Assembly: GCF_051401765.1 (NCBI RefSeq)
Contig: NC_135071.1
Span: 20,128,961-20,192,960, forward strand
Direction: 5' to 3'
From: Calliopsis andreniformis
Lineage: Eukaryota > Arthropoda > Insecta > Hymenoptera > Andrenidae
Length of the DNA stretch: 64,000 bases
Shown here: piece by piece, positions 13,987-27,900 of the stretch
Position numbering within the stretch: the first letter of the stretch is position 1
Layout: each line of letters begins with the position of its first letter
Notes under the pieces: model-generated
Databases searched by the model: none
What the model saw: the letters and a program-made list of their open reading frames with translations, nothing else
What the model was told of the DNA's origin: nothing
Program-made: the position numbers and the translations under genes

Positions 13987-15254
13987 CCGTCGTCCCTGGC
14001 AATCTCTGCCCACGGCCCACAACACGCATCATGGGCACACCTCGCGAAGAAGACTGCACACGCCACGTTGCCTCGCGCTCTGAGAGCCTTCCCCTACCGA
14101 GCGCTGCCTACTCCGTTAACCTTTAGCGAAATGACACCTGTCCCTTCCTACTCGCCGAAAACTTTCGAATTTTACGGCTGGAAGACGGGGGATTGGTCCC
14201 TCGATTTGACGAATTCAGTTTCTGACTAGGGAAACTGATGGCATGTTCAGAATAATGTGAAAAGACTTCATATTATATAGTATTCAGTAGTATAGATCGA
14301 CGATAATTGACCTATACTCAAATACTTGGCTACTTCCCTTTGCTTGAAAGGAAAAAATCAGTGCACAATAATGTAGTGACACGAGTACAGTGTCTCGATT
14401 ATTAGAGGATGCTCTGGGAGCACTTTAGACTGAACATGTAACAATATTAATTAGCGGAAGGTGAGTTTGTTAATCAACGATGTGGAACAATCGAAACTCG
14501 ACCTGGTAATTCAGTCACTAATATCGTTTTGTATTAATAAACATAGAAATACAATTATAGAAAAAACCTCTGAAGTCTCGTCACTTTTTGATAAGATTCA
14601 TTGGATCGTCGGTGCAAAGTGTGCGACACTCGAGACCGCCGATCACAAGTACTGATCATCCAATTAACAGCTCCTGGTTTCGTGAAAATTGGCGGAGTCA
14701 AAGCACCCTTGCTGAGCCCGCTACTCAGAAATTATGGGCTTCTCGATTAGCATAGACCATCGACAAACATTGCGTTACTTTTTCTGCGGGAACGCCAGCG
14801 CACTTCATCCCCTTCATAAACATCACGAGAAAGGGATAAACGCGTCGCGAATGTTAACTACCTGAGATCGAGATGGGGATCTAACCCTTTTACGGCTAGC
14901 CACTTTCGTTGAATTTCGCGTGAACGTTTTCTCGAAACAGACGGTCCCGCCAGCCTTTTACGTACCTACTCGTCGTTCCATTACAATAATCGTTGAGAGT
15001 AAATTCGCGGTGGCTAACATAAACGGGACGTTTTGCAATTACAATTTTGTAGATAAAATTTTGGTACAGACACCAATTAAAAAAAAACAGAAAATGATTA
15101 CGCGATCGTTTTTTTCTAGTTTTAGTTTTCCAAGGGAAGGACTTAGTATATTGTTATTATTTATCTTGGACAGACACTATTTTGCGATCAATGTTCTAGC
15201 AGGGGAGTCTCAGGCGTGTCTGTCTTCGTTGTCACACTGTCTGAGTTATAATGG

Positions 15255-15440
15255 CCAGGTCGCGTGACTATTTGCGGATGACAAACCCCGTTTCAACGAG
15301 AAGCATTAGTGTTTGCTGTCTACACGATCGGTTACTCGAGTGCATTAAATCCAATAATCCCGACGGGAACGACGATGATTCTCCTGCTGACGTACGCCTT
15401 AACACAATCAAGTCTCCGGCTCGCGTATGCTAAAGGATGT
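15255..15440 (+). repeat. Diverged direct repeat, copy 3
   Basis: Contains GACTATTTGCG near 15265 and the core AATCCAATAATCCCGACGGG starting at 15348, followed by ACGACGATGATTC and a GACGTACGC stretch. The same order of blocks is found in copy 5 at 16.4 kb. Confidence 0.55.
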
Positions 15441-15734
15441 AGCTCGACAACGTGACAACGTAATAGATGCGCAAAGTAATTCAGTGAAATGAGCCGACTA
15501 TGATCAGACAACATGCTTCTTTCCAAGTAGTGTGTTATCGAGAAGAAACATAGAAGTTAATTAACCATGATTCGGTCTTATATTCTGTTCTTCATTTTTC
15601 CAATCTCAATGTTGAACTCCACGGATCAGGTAATACGATAAACTAATTATGTAGGATTGATATTTTGCTGTAAATATCAAAGTCAACTGTATAGAGGATT
15701 CCCATGATTATTCGCGGATAATAAGCGACACTAC

Positions 15735-15845
15735 GTTGCACACGCACTCGATCGCCTATGTGTATTTAATCCAATTTTGTTCATTCCACAGTGACGCTAA
15801 GCGTGCGTCGAATTGGCTCGCGCGAACGCGCACACACAAAGCGTT
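15735..15845 (+). repeat. Diverged direct repeat, copy 4 (weakest)
   Basis: Core GTGTATTTAATCCAATTTTG with AATCC at 15768, followed after 50 bases by a CGCGCGAACGCGCACAC stretch like that after the core in copies 5 and 6. The part directly after the core is poorly conserved. Confidence 0.4.
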
Positions 15846-16357
15846 TGCTGCAAATCGCACGCCTGTAAATCCGTGCATTGTAACGAGTCGCACATGCTAC
15901 TCAAAATTTCAACTGAACCACATCACGCTTCTAATTAGAGGAAAACAAATTTCCCACCTCCAGGGAGCTTTACGTGTGAATTCTACCCATACTATAACCG
16001 AACACAATTTAAACAAATCACAGCAATTCAGAAACAAATGACTCAAGTACCCGTGGACTGTAAATGCATCTGTGAAGAGGGGATCAAAATTTCTATGTGA
16101 CACAGTGTAGCTGGTTTAAAGTTAGAGGGACAAGAACACTGCTTGTCTGAATTATTAGGAAATTATTGCAGCAAATGGGAGCACAAAGTCGAAGAGAAAC
16201 GATTTCTGCTGGTGAAACACTCCAAGGACGTACAGCATACAGGGAGGGCTAATTCGATCTGCAGAGGAGTCCATCGCGTGGAACCAGCCGTACGTCGGAA
16301 CACGTCCTGGGCACAAAGCGAATACGTCACTGGGCGAAGTAGCGTGTAATAACAAAG

Positions 16358-16540
16358 ACGCGCGACTATTTGCGTAACGAACACGATTTCGAGCGGATGC
16401 TTGTCCTCGCTGATGGCTTATTCGGCTGTACAGAATCCAATAATACTAACGGGACCGACGGCACCAACAATTCCCCCGTCGACGACGACGCGTACGTGCA
16501 CGTACGCGCTCCCACCCCTCGTCGTTTCGATTCCAGTCGC
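16358..16540 (+). repeat. Diverged direct repeat, copy 5
   Basis: Blocks in order: GACTATTTGCG (about 16362), core GAATCCAATAATACTAACGG with AATCC at 16434, CCGACGGCACCAACAATTCC, CGTCGACGACGACGCGTACG, then CCCACCCCTCGTCG. This is the fullest copy and the best query for finding others. Confidence 0.6.
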
Positions 16541-16703
16541 GTTTCACGTGCGCTTAACAGTGCTCTCACGAACCGTGACTATTCATACGACGCGTTATGT
16601 TTTTTTTCTATACACTCCCGGTGGTCGTTACAAAACTAGACCACTCTAGAATGCCCGAAAAATCTCCCACCATCCTCGTCTAAATTTCGCGGATGGTTTA
16701 CTA

Positions 16704-16872
16704 TGTACAGGCTGGCTCAATACAGACGGCCTAAGTGCAGGAATCAATGGAGAAAGCTTGTGCATATCAATATAGTTACATACTTGATTAGCTGTACCTT
16801 AAACCGTTGACAGAGAAGAAGTAAGGGTTGAAGAAACCTAGTGTACATGTTTCTTTTGGAACGCCCTGTACA
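16704..16872. mobile_element. Candidate short MITE, mariner-like ends
   Basis: The left end reads TGTACAGGCTGGCTCAATAC. The right end, on the opposite strand, reads TGTACAGGGCGTTCCAAAAG; the first eight bases are identical and about 11 of the first 16 match. The TACAGGGTG-like termini resemble the ends of many insect Tc1/mariner-derived elements. Length is 169 bases with no coding capacity. No clean target-site duplication is seen, so the call is tentative. It sits between repeat copies 5 and 6. Confidence 0.4.
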
Positions 16873-17289
16873 CGGACGAAAAAAAGAATTGTTGAAGTTA
16901 ATCCAGCCTTTGGTTTAACGAAATCTTTAATGCAAAACGTTTCGGCAAATATCGCCCTTCAGTAGAAACGCTGAAACACGTGCTGCAGCAATTTCGCCGC
17001 TGCGTTCATCAAAAAAGGAGGAGCTTACAGCTCGCTGCTGCTCTCCCAACATCGTCACGAAGAATAAACATAACCGTTCGATTCGCCAATTCCACGGACT
17101 TCGATGGAACAAAGTTTCCCCCGAGTGCTCGCGATGAAAATTCTGAGAAACCGTGTCGAGGGACCATACAGTTACGGCGATCTCCTTTCCCCGCGTTGTC
17201 GAGTCCTGAGAAAATGGTGGAAAGGTTCTGGTGTTTGCAAGAACCCGCGCCGAGGATCGCCCTGCCGCACGGTCAACGAATCGTGGTTC

Positions 17290-17400
17290 TATTTAGACGT
17301 CTGTCAGTATTAGGGGTGCATTTAATCCAATAGTAGTAAGTGGACCGACGACGATTCAGTCGTTCGCACGCGCACGCGTCCATTTCCGCTTGGCAAGCAC
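17290..17400 (+). repeat. Diverged direct repeat, copy 6
   Basis: Core GCATTTAATCCAATAGTAGT with AATCC at 17324, followed by GGACCGACGACGATTC and CGCACGCGCACGCG, then CCATTTCCGCTT, which is also present after the core of copy 7. Confidence 0.55.
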
Positions 17401-18639
17401 GAGAGGGTTTCTAGCACGCCTGATACGCGAGTACCTGTTTCGGGGATGAGAGTTTACGTATTCAACGCGTGTTTATGTACACGCGCGGTCCTGTGCCTCT
17501 CCTGTCGCGTATATTTGCCGAACGATCGTGCGCTCCCTTAAGGGTCGCTTCACAGTGAACGTTCTGTGGGCTGAAAAGTAGTAAGATGGGAGCGGAACTA
17601 CCTTGAGCTTTCGTTCTTAGCCTGGGGGAATGTGCTGTACACTGGGGACTTGAAATTTTGAGCAGTGGTCAGTGACGTGAATTTTTCAATAGTATTTGTA
17701 TCATGGAACGTCACTGAAGGAGAGAAAGTTGGGCAGAGAAGTGTTATTAATATAGAGAAGGAAATATTTAAATTCGAATTATTTAGAATTAATAATCCTG
17801 CTGAAAGGAAAGCGTACATCAAAGACGAAGTTGCTGCCAGCTGCTGGTTGAGCGTAATGTGTGAATCAAGCTTAATGCTGTAGTCAGTATGTCTGGCTTA
17901 TGCTTCCATATACTACTTAATCACCTAGATACGTATGCAGCTTATAGCGATGAAAGTCATATAAGCGTGAGTTAAGTGAATAGTTGATGATTAAGTCGTA
18001 CCTTTGCTTCATGCAGCTACTACATTTTACGTTTATTTTACACTGTGAAGTTTCAGCGATGATAAAACTTTTGTTGTCACCGAGCTATTTAAAAGTTTGA
18101 TAGTATAGAATAGTACTCCAACGAGGAAGCAGACAATTAATTCACATCATTTAAACAAAGAGACTCATTTCATTGACTATGACTCGAGCTTCTGTCCTTT
18201 GTCCCTCAGTCCTTTACCATTTCAACCATAACACCTCAAAGGCTATACACTGCAATTGACATGGCAGGATTATGACGGATGCAGTTGATTTGCTTGACGC
18301 AACTGGCAAATACGTTCTAGTGCATTGAAGGAATTTTCAAAAGTTTGGATTCAATTACCACACACACGCATCCGATGTATGATTGCAAAAGTTGGCAAAT
18401 ATTTTATACGAGTAAATCGTAGATCTTCATATTATGAGGCGTCTGACTATGTTCGACTTATACTACTTAAACTTACACTCCCCACATAAGTAACATTAAG
18501 CTCTTTCGTTTCTCAAATCCAGCAGCCTGAGCATACCGAAAGACAACATTTTATCGCTTGCAGAGAGCCACGACTAAATTACCACGATTCAAACCGGAAA
18601 TCATCATTGCTCATCGAGCCAATTACCACTGACAAGCGC

Positions 18640-18905
18640 GGTTTCGTTGTGGCCAGCCGTTTGTCTCACTGTTTCGGATACTCCAGTGTATTTAATCCAA
18701 TAATGCCAACGGGGAGTCGGCAACAATACCCTCGTTGACGGCATACGTTTGCATATGCCTCTATTTCCGCTTCCCCTACGCCCTCTCTCCGCGTGGCCGC
18801 TTACGAATGCGTACGAGTGGTTCCGTCTGTCGCGAGTTTGCGCGCGCAAACTCTCCCCACATGTGCACGTTCCCACCCCTCCGACGCTATTTGCGATCCC
18901 CTATA
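18640..18905 (+). repeat. Diverged direct repeat, copy 7
   Basis: Core GTGTATTTAATCCAATAATG with AATCC at 18694, followed by CCAACGGGGAGTCGGCAAC, ACCCTCGTTGACGGC, CTATTTCCGCTTCCCC (shared with copy 6), CCCACCCCTCCGACG (shared with copy 5), then CTATTTGCG, the block that opens copies 3 and 5. Confidence 0.6.
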
Positions 18906-18989
18906 CACGGTGTTCGAGTTTTTCTCTATCAAATGCCTCGCGAGAAACGAAAGTTCAATAAGATAAACTTCTTTATTACTGTATACTAG

Positions 18990-21900
18990 AGATAACCGTG
19001 AGGTCTCTTTACAGACATTCTGAACTGAACATTAAGACCCTACCTCTAACACAGCATCAAAACATGAGACCGCAAATACCTCAGACAGACAACCCTAAAA
19101 GCACTCCGAGACTTGTCAACAACATTGGGTCTCCCTGTTATTTTTACCTCCTCTCTGTTTTCCCGAAACAGCAAGACATCGCTCCCTTTCAGCCTCACTT
19201 TATACAAACCTCACAGACCTGCTATCGCGACAGACTACATGCAGCTTCGATTCCGTTCCCTAAGTGACAGGGGTGTACCTCGGAGCGGACGATTGCTCGT
19301 GTACAGGCATCGTTGTGTATCTCCATAACCCTCGCAGGATGTTTCGGGCTGGGATTTCTCGGGAATGTTAGAGCGCGCGGGCCCGCGCACGCAGGGAGGA
19401 TCGGTAATCCGCTTGGGAATGGAAGGGCTTGAATTTGGGTCGCGCGATAAGGGTAATCCAAGGGTTTCGAAATGTAGGATAATTTCTGGCGGAACCTTGT
19501 CCCCTGTCTCGCGGCCAGCGCGCACCCACAGTGCTCTTCGACGCGGCGATCGCAGGAGAATGCTGGCAATTTCGTATCACGCGCAGTTTCGAACCGACGA
19601 AACTACTGTTCGCCGCGGTGGCTACACATTTTCGAGCCATTCGCCTGGATAATTATTATCGGTGCCAATGGAACGCGCTGGAACGTCCGTGTCGTCCAGG
19701 GGATTATACGATCGCCATCTCCGATGCCTGGCATCGAGTAAACCGAGAATTTATAGTCAGTTGAGAAATATTTCCTCGCCTTTTCGAGACGCGCGAATAC
19801 CTGGAAGCATTCTACATTGTAGCTCGAAGAGTTGTAACATTATTTTCAATTCTATGGAGTCCGAAAGATTCAGTTCTGAAGAGTTAATAAAACAGTCTAT
19901 GCAGTCTGTACTCTATACCTCTAACAAAAAGAAATACAGAAAAACACATTGGTCCGATACTGGCAGCCCATAAACTCTGAAATAAGTAGAGAATGCACTG
20001 GAAGTAATCGGGAGTTAAACGATATTCGATGGTACCCAATTTAAGAGGTCGAGTGAGTAGAGAGAAGGCAACGGCATGCGCAAAGTCGACCATCGTTCGT
20101 CGACGTTAAAGGATAATTCCTCGTCGGAAGGGCTGCACAACAGGGTGACCAGAGGCAGCGCGCGCGTACGTGGAACGCAATTTCTTCCCTCCACCCCCGA
20201 GCTTCCGGGGCGCAGCTTCGTTTCCCTTGCAGAAATACCTGCGAGCCATGCAAATACCTCGTCGAAATAAGGTCGCGCACCGTTATTTCGTCCTTCCTTT
20301 TTCTCGCGCACCCCTTCGATCCCTCGTCCCCTTCGGTATTCGAGTCCGATAAATTCCTCGTGGATTCCCGAGAATTCGAGAAGAGGGTTTCAACGATGGA
20401 GCTGCTTAGCGAGGATAATAACGATAATGGTTGCGCCAGTTCAACCCTACGACCACCGTCACCCTTCTGACAAAGCTATAACAACGTGAATGGAAATTGA
20501 AAGCTCGAAGCTGCCAAGGAAAGCTTTAGAAAACTTTTCGCCGAATGCTCTGACTGCGAGGACGAACCTAGGAAATATTTCTCTCAAGGGTAACTACTGC
20601 GCCGTTTCATTTGAAAGGGGACCAGAGTCGATTCGACCACAGTTGTTCTTGCATCGAGATCCAGCTCCGCGAAGGTGACTTTGCAAGTCTTCGTCCCGTT
20701 GAAAAATGGATTCTGGAGGTAGTAGGTGCTTGGGAGCATTTGACTTGGAAATGGGAAGGGGGGACAATGCCGTAAAATGATTTGCGACGAATGATGAAAC
20801 ATGCGCAACTTTTGCCCTGCTTTCTGAGAGGATGCTCCGCGTTATGGAGGACGTTATCGTGCACGGGGATATGGGAATCGCGGAGAGTGAAATACAAGGG
20901 GATAGTGACGGAATACAACGAGATACTTCTGCATCTCGCGATATACAAATTTTCTCAGGATTTCGCCACCATGATTCACTCTAAGCTCGTCTTCCTTCCC
21001 AATATTCTCTGGTATCTGTTCTCTAAAAATATACTATGCTTCGTTCATATACAGCATACTTAGATTTACGTACCCCCTGTGTACATCGCAGTAGTTAAAT
21101 AATGAAGATAATACTGTCGGACGATTGCTCTGACTGGTTAAACTAAGCGACCAATATGTCAATTGATCCCACTAACGCGATCAACTAATTACAGAACAGG
21201 GCAGAGAGGACAGTGTAGGAGGTCAAATCACTCGGTCAATAGTACTTATTACTTGATCGATTTATACGGTTAACTATTAGCCGTCCAGGTAATCGGCTTC
21301 ATCGATTACACGATCCGATCGATCCAAGCGCGCATAACGCGTGAACTGTTGACGAGTTAGTTAGTCACGGTAAACCGGCAGAATAATCGAACCTGATTGG
21401 TTAAGGGACCAAGACCTTCTCCCGCGATAAGTTAATCGAGTTACAATGCTTCCCTGAGCATTCGTGTGCCGTTACAAAAACAAATCCCACGATGGAACTC
21501 GGAACTCCTAGCAAAGAAATTCACGCGACTGTGTTAATTATGCACGCTCAGTCAATGGAATTGGAATGCTCGGTTTTTTGCTTCGAAAGCTTTTTACCCG
21601 TTACAGAAATTTGAAATTTAAAATTTAAAATTTAAATTTAATTGGAAAATTTGAAATTTCAAATACTCTCAGATTAAAAAATTGTCTAATTTCCCTTTTA
21701 CACGCTGATACGAATCCCACCTACACACCACATATAACAATTACTTTCAACTCCATCGAGTTCTTTCACAAGGTTCGCCAAAAACTCACGTTCAGGGAAC
21801 AAGAAAGGTATCCTCGCACGTCCAACCGACCTCCACTTTAAAAAATTCGCGGAAGCTTAAAAGAGGGTCTCCCATAAATCACCTGGCACGGAGGGACTGG

Positions 21901-24900
21901 CTTGCAAGCGAGAGTGCACCCTCGCGCGCTTTGATGGCCGTGTAGCGAGTTGCCGCGAGTTTCATTCGAAACGCGTAATTTCTGCAAGTCCATTTTTCGG
22001 CGTCATTAAGCTCGCTGGTCGCACGAAAGCCGTCGCTTTTTCTTCCGCGGAAAGGAGGAAAAAGCCGCGAGCTAGGAAACACGCAATGCGACCCCGTCGT
22101 TTCCGCGTCGGTTTAGCGGTATCACGTACAAGCCCGTTCTCGCGTCGCGCCGTAAAATAGGGAGGGAAAATTGTTGGCGAAACTATTCGCCAGCGTTTCA
22201 CCAACTATGTCGCATCAGCGTGCCTGAACAGTGGCTGGGGTCATCGTCGACTGATGCCATATCCGTTTATATGCTGTATTCTGCCATCTTGACCCGTCTA
22301 TTTCTCTGCATCTATGTCGGGCTGCATATCTTTTTACGACTAAACGGTGCACGACCAAAATGGTAAAATTTTACGACTGAATACAAGCGTCCTCTAAGCA
22401 CGAAGTGATTCATAGACGTAAAGCAATAATTTACAAAATAACTGTGGAGTGTCGAAAGCGACTCATAGCTGCTACGATTTCCCTGTCGTCAGAGAGAAGC
22501 ACTGGACCTCTCGATTATCTAGAATTTTACAGAACCTTCTGATGCACCCAGACCGCGATTTGGAGCAAAGATTTCTATGAGAAGTAAGAGGGTATCGACA
22601 GAGAAATCTCGAGGTCTCAGAAAACGCCAAAGCCCGCGGCAATCGAACAGTTTCGCCCAGTCAGAACAAACAGCGTGGACGAAGACGAAGGAAGGAGAAA
22701 GAAGGACACAGCTAGAGGCGAGAGAAACTTCAGCCCGAAGCTATCGACTGATGGTATGTAGTGGGATAGGATTAGTTGACCGCAGACTAAATTGGGTTTC
22801 TGTACAGTCGCCTGCAAATACTTCCTCGACAACTACTTCTCCACGGTTGCGAGGCACACAGAGAGCAGACTGCAAGGGCGAAGGAGAGCAGTGCCTCTGA
22901 ACCGAAAAGAGAAATTATCCTTCGTCTCCTTTTTCCAATTAAACCAGTATCCTTCGCGAATGGTTAGCTGGCTGACTACTTCCTGGCTCATTGGACAAGA
23001 ACATTTAGTCTCCTCGGGACTTTCGAGCTGTCTTTATGGCGCTAACTATCTCCTGAGGATGTCAAACGTATTTAAGGGTTGCTAAACTGACTGATAATTT
23101 AGAGAATCTTTTGAAGCCTGTAGCTATCTCGAAAATGGGTCGACTGAAAACGATTTTCAGACTTTGATCGATTATAACAGCGGTGGTGATCGAAGCTAAT
23201 GTCAGTTGAGAAAGTTTCAGGCGAAACTCGATCGAAGAATCGAATTGAAATCGTAATTCGGTCACTCGCAGAAAGGAAAGTTGAATTCGACGAGGCCAGG
23301 GGGTGCAGGGTTCGCGAGGTAATTTATATTTCGAGTGGGTCGCGAATCGCACGAGAACTCGAGGTTGAATTAGGAAAATCGAGCTATTTCGCGGGACGTG
23401 CATCGATTTCCATGCTTTGTTTTCGTACAAACGCTTTCGAATATCCCTCCTGCGCAAACACACGACCAAATATTTGACGACGGCTCCCCGGGCGGTGGCA
23501 CGGGGTTATTGCTTATCAATCAATACGCGTCGAAGTTCGATTTGAAGGTCAATTTTCGAAAATAGGGTGTTTCAGGCAGCTGTAAATCCCCCCCTCGTGA
23601 ACGATGCAAACTAAATCACCGAGCCGCGTAGCAGACGCTGAATTCTATGCGAGCATAAATCCAGCAGGGTAACCGTGTCTGATATAGTTGGCTTTATATA
23701 CACACAACAGCCACGGATATCGTTCTCTCCTTCGCAATCGCGAATATCCACGGAGAGAGCTTCCCTCGTCCCGTCAAAATTCGTATCGCGATCAGAGCTG
23801 ATTGATTCGGAACTGCGCAATATTTCCAGATTGAAAAGTTCGCTTCAATACCCGTTGTTGTTTCGAGCACTGGCTCATTCAGCCACGATAAACTCCGAAT
23901 CCACCGAGAATTAATTTTCAGAAATATCGATGAAATTGTGAGCGGGATTTCCTTTGAACTTTCAGCGATTCTGATCTATGAAACAGGTTAACCACCGTTT
24001 CAAGAAATGGACAATTTCATTTTGTGGATTCGAGAAGAGGGATCACTCGGACAGTCTTTGAATACATTTTTCTTTTCACTTTAATACAAAGGATTTCGAC
24101 TTAATCTCTCGGAATATTTTACAGGAGATTTCAGGGTATTCTCGAAATGAAGAGAAGTTAACTAAAAGTGAAATAAAAGTGTTTAATTCGGCAAATGATA
24201 AGAGTGAATTATCGCGATGAAATGTTCTAGGTAGTCAACTTTATCTCAACGATCCTTCATATCGAAATAATTCCGACAAATTGACTTTAGAATCAATTAA
24301 ATTCAGTAACACGAAGCAGGCCAACATGGAAGGGAGGCAATTAGCCTTGAAACAGCTAATGTTTGACAACGAAATGAAAGTCCAATTCTCTAAGGGTCGC
24401 TACGCAGAAATTCCCTCGAAATAAGTGTTAAACAGAAATTACTGTGCCGCTAATTATGCTAATGACGTGCCAAACTGTGCGGCGACGAGATTAACTGAAA
24501 CGTTAAAGAACAGACGGCGGGAGCAGCAAACGAGAGAGAAAATCTCGCCAAGTACACCTGTCGAATTCAACATTTCGAATGTTAGAAATTTATAATAAGC
24601 CAAAAGTAGTATACCGCCTGTAAACGACCTGTTCACAGTAATATTCAAAGTCCTACAATACCCTTTCGCGAAAAGCAACAAAATTATCGCGCAATTTCAA
24701 TCTACTTTTTCCAATCGCAAAACACAGTGCTTCTCTCATCCCTCAACCACGGAAGTTCGTTTTCGTCCATTATAAATCATCAAAAATATACACCGCAGAG
24801 CAGCGCAGCCATACGTTCTTTGGAACCTACATTTCACCCGAGCTCTATCGTTAATTTCCGCGCGCTATCATCGTGCCAACGGGCGGTGACCGAGCAAAAT

Positions 24901-27900
24901 GAACGCCTGCAACGAAACGAAGCACGGCACGCGATCCCCAGCATCCCCTTCGTTTCATTACAATCAAAAATAAATAACGCAACAGAGGGTGGACCTCGCG
25001 GGGGAACGCGAAAAAGAAAGGACTCCAGGTCCCAGCAAGTGTTTTCGTTACGCTGGGATTCGAGGCTGTAACGCTTTAAGCCGCGCCTGGGAACCCTTTT
25101 AAACCCGTTCACAGGCAAGCGAAGAACAAACGAGACTAGAGGAAAAAAAAGGAACTAAACGGTGGAAAAAAGACTCGATCGATTTCGTTGCTGGTGCTCG
25201 CGAAACTGTGAATTAGAGGCGAAAGAAAAGGGAAGAAAGACGAAGGGGCAGTAGAAGGGTGAAATGTAAAAACAAAGGGGCACAGAGGCCCATTGAAAAC
25301 GTTTCCCCCGCTCAAATTTTACCCAGAATTCGACTGGCCTCGTTCACTGCAACCCCATTCGATTCTCGTTCCACGCGCTCGCCGATTCGACAGAGAAGTC
25401 GTCAATCGGCCCGCGAAACGCTCAACCACTGTAAATTGTGATCCTTTGGCCGGAAAAGCTCGATTCTGTTCGATCAGCAGGAGGGCACAGGCTGAACGCG
25501 AGACCTCTCGCGAAATAATCGCGATTATTCTCTTTCCTGAAAACGGAACGTCGATTATACTGACAGGATAGAAGCTATTTTGTTCGAGCAGTAAATACAA
25601 TTTCAAAGAACCTATTTTCGTAGATGAATTCACAGGATACACGATCTTCACTTGTTGAATAATGTTCCAATTTTCCATAACTCTGATTACTTTCCCCAAC
25701 ACGTTACGCTCATTCATTCTATACCTCTGTGATTGAACTTCGGACCAAAGGTTGTATTTTCTGGTTTCCAGCTGTGTTAAGCGTATAAAAAATTCAGGAG
25801 GAACCAGCGAATATCGATATTCCTCAGTGAACGTGGCACATTTTTCCGCGTACGATATGCCTTGGCCTTCGAACGTTTGCGCGAGCGCGAGCACATAGGT
25901 ATATCGTTGGAAAATTTCACACGCGTGGCGATCCCTGACCCGTGAAATTGAACCGCGCGATTTCGTTCCGAGCGATGGACAGCCACGCGGTCATGCGAAA
26001 GCGCGCTGCACCAGAAGTCACTATCTTACGTATGAAGGATCGCGCTTCCTCCTTCGTTCATCGCGAATCATTCACGCGCTATGCATTATGTACGATCCAA
26101 GAAGCGTCAGAGCGACGCTGGCCATCGACTGATAGGCACAAGTATCTGTTACGTGACTACTTCAAGAAAGAAAGCTAATTTCACTGTGAACAGGAGATAT
26201 AAGTACCAAATACGAGATGGAAATACAGGAAAAAGTTTAGGCAGAAACCTATTGCCTCTAGGAACAAACTGGTTCAGAGGTCAATGACCATATCGTACGA
26301 AGGTCAACTATTTAATGTACAAAACACGCGTCGCAATTTATCAAGTTTGCAAGCGATTGATAATGTTCGACTATAAATTACCCGAACGACGCCTATGACA
26401 AATATATGACATAAACGTGATGCAGGCTATTTCGCATAGATTATGAATGACGTTCGTTGATCTCCACGAGTTTATGTATAAACCCATTTTTATATGAAAT
26501 TTTATTTCACATGAAAACTCTATGTACTCTTCGATTTATTCAGTGGTTTGTATTATGAACAATCCTAATGTATAATTTGCTAATGATTGTGCTGGTATTT
26601 CAATTGTAGAAATTAATTTAGAGGCATTAATGTGTTTATGTCGAACAATAGCTACTAGATACATTTAGGATTAATAGTTGCAATTATATTCCATAATGGA
26701 TAACATTTAATGCATATAAATTAGGCGATAACATCACTAAACTGTAGAGATGTTGTTAGTTCGGCGGTCAAAGTACGACTGACTTTGTCGAATAACAATG
26801 ACCTTACAAAAGGGGCAGTCCCCTCCCGTGTATTGGAAAAGATTGTCAGACCTGTGACTGTCTGTTTACTGTCTGTTGAGGCAGTATTTACTACTGGGGC
26901 AGGGGAATGACTTTTCACTTGGCAAGGTAGCAACTTTGTCGCAGCTGGTACAGAAATATGGACTAAACGAATGTTATCTCTAAATTTTCAACCATTTCTA
27001 ATCCCGTAAGCTAATATTAAATATTTGTTGAATTTATCATTTCTTTCTTAAGTATCTATAATCCACGTATTCTTTAAAACATGTTTCTTCGCATAAGGAC
27101 CTCCTGAAAAAAAGTTTCACGAACCTCTCACAGAAGTCTCGCCTAATTGAACTCCCCGAGAAACTAGTAGGGGTGTTTCCGACTCTTTGACGCCTTGAAT
27201 CTCATCCAGCAGCCTCTCCAGGAGGAGCAGGATTAATTTTTCTTTAAAGACCCAGGCACCGCCACCTTTGCCATGCGAATCTTTCGTGAATTAATGACGT
27301 CCCCGTACCCCAGCCACCCCCAGCTTCGCTTCGGTCCCGTGAGGGATCACGTTGCAAAATTCACCGGAGCTCGATTGAATTTGCATTCAAATACGTAGCA
27401 CTGGCGATACGCCAGAAAGGACGCGAGCCTTTTGCGGCTCCCTCGCCGCGCCCGTCCCTTTCGCCTTCGGTACAAAGAACATTCGACGATGCCATTATAC
27501 GTCCACCACGCGTACACCCTTTCAGTCCTCCCCTACCCCATCTGCCCACCCCCAGTTGCTTCGTCCAAACACGTCGAATAAAAAAAAAAGTGAGTGCAAA
27601 GCCTCTTGCGTTTTTCAGCAGCTTTTGTATCCGACGTGCTAACCAGGCAATTTCAAGGTTATACCTTGTTGGAAAACTCAGGGAAAATGGGATTCACAGG
27701 TTTCAGTGTGGAGACGCGTTCCAAGACTTTAATTGCATCGCTCTGAAGGGGGATATCAATAAAAACACGATCTCTTATTCGTCATTCAAAGATTAATACA
27801 CTTTCAGGAGGACGATTAGAATCGCGAGGTGAAATTTGAACCCAAATATGACAGGATAATCGAATTCCAGCTATCGAGGGTTGAATGTCAGTTTAACGAC

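Noticed and set aside
25319..25894. 191-codon minus-strand open frame, the longest in the window
   Set aside because: Starts with GTG, has no domain or family resemblance, and its length is close to the longest expected by chance in six frames of 64 kb.
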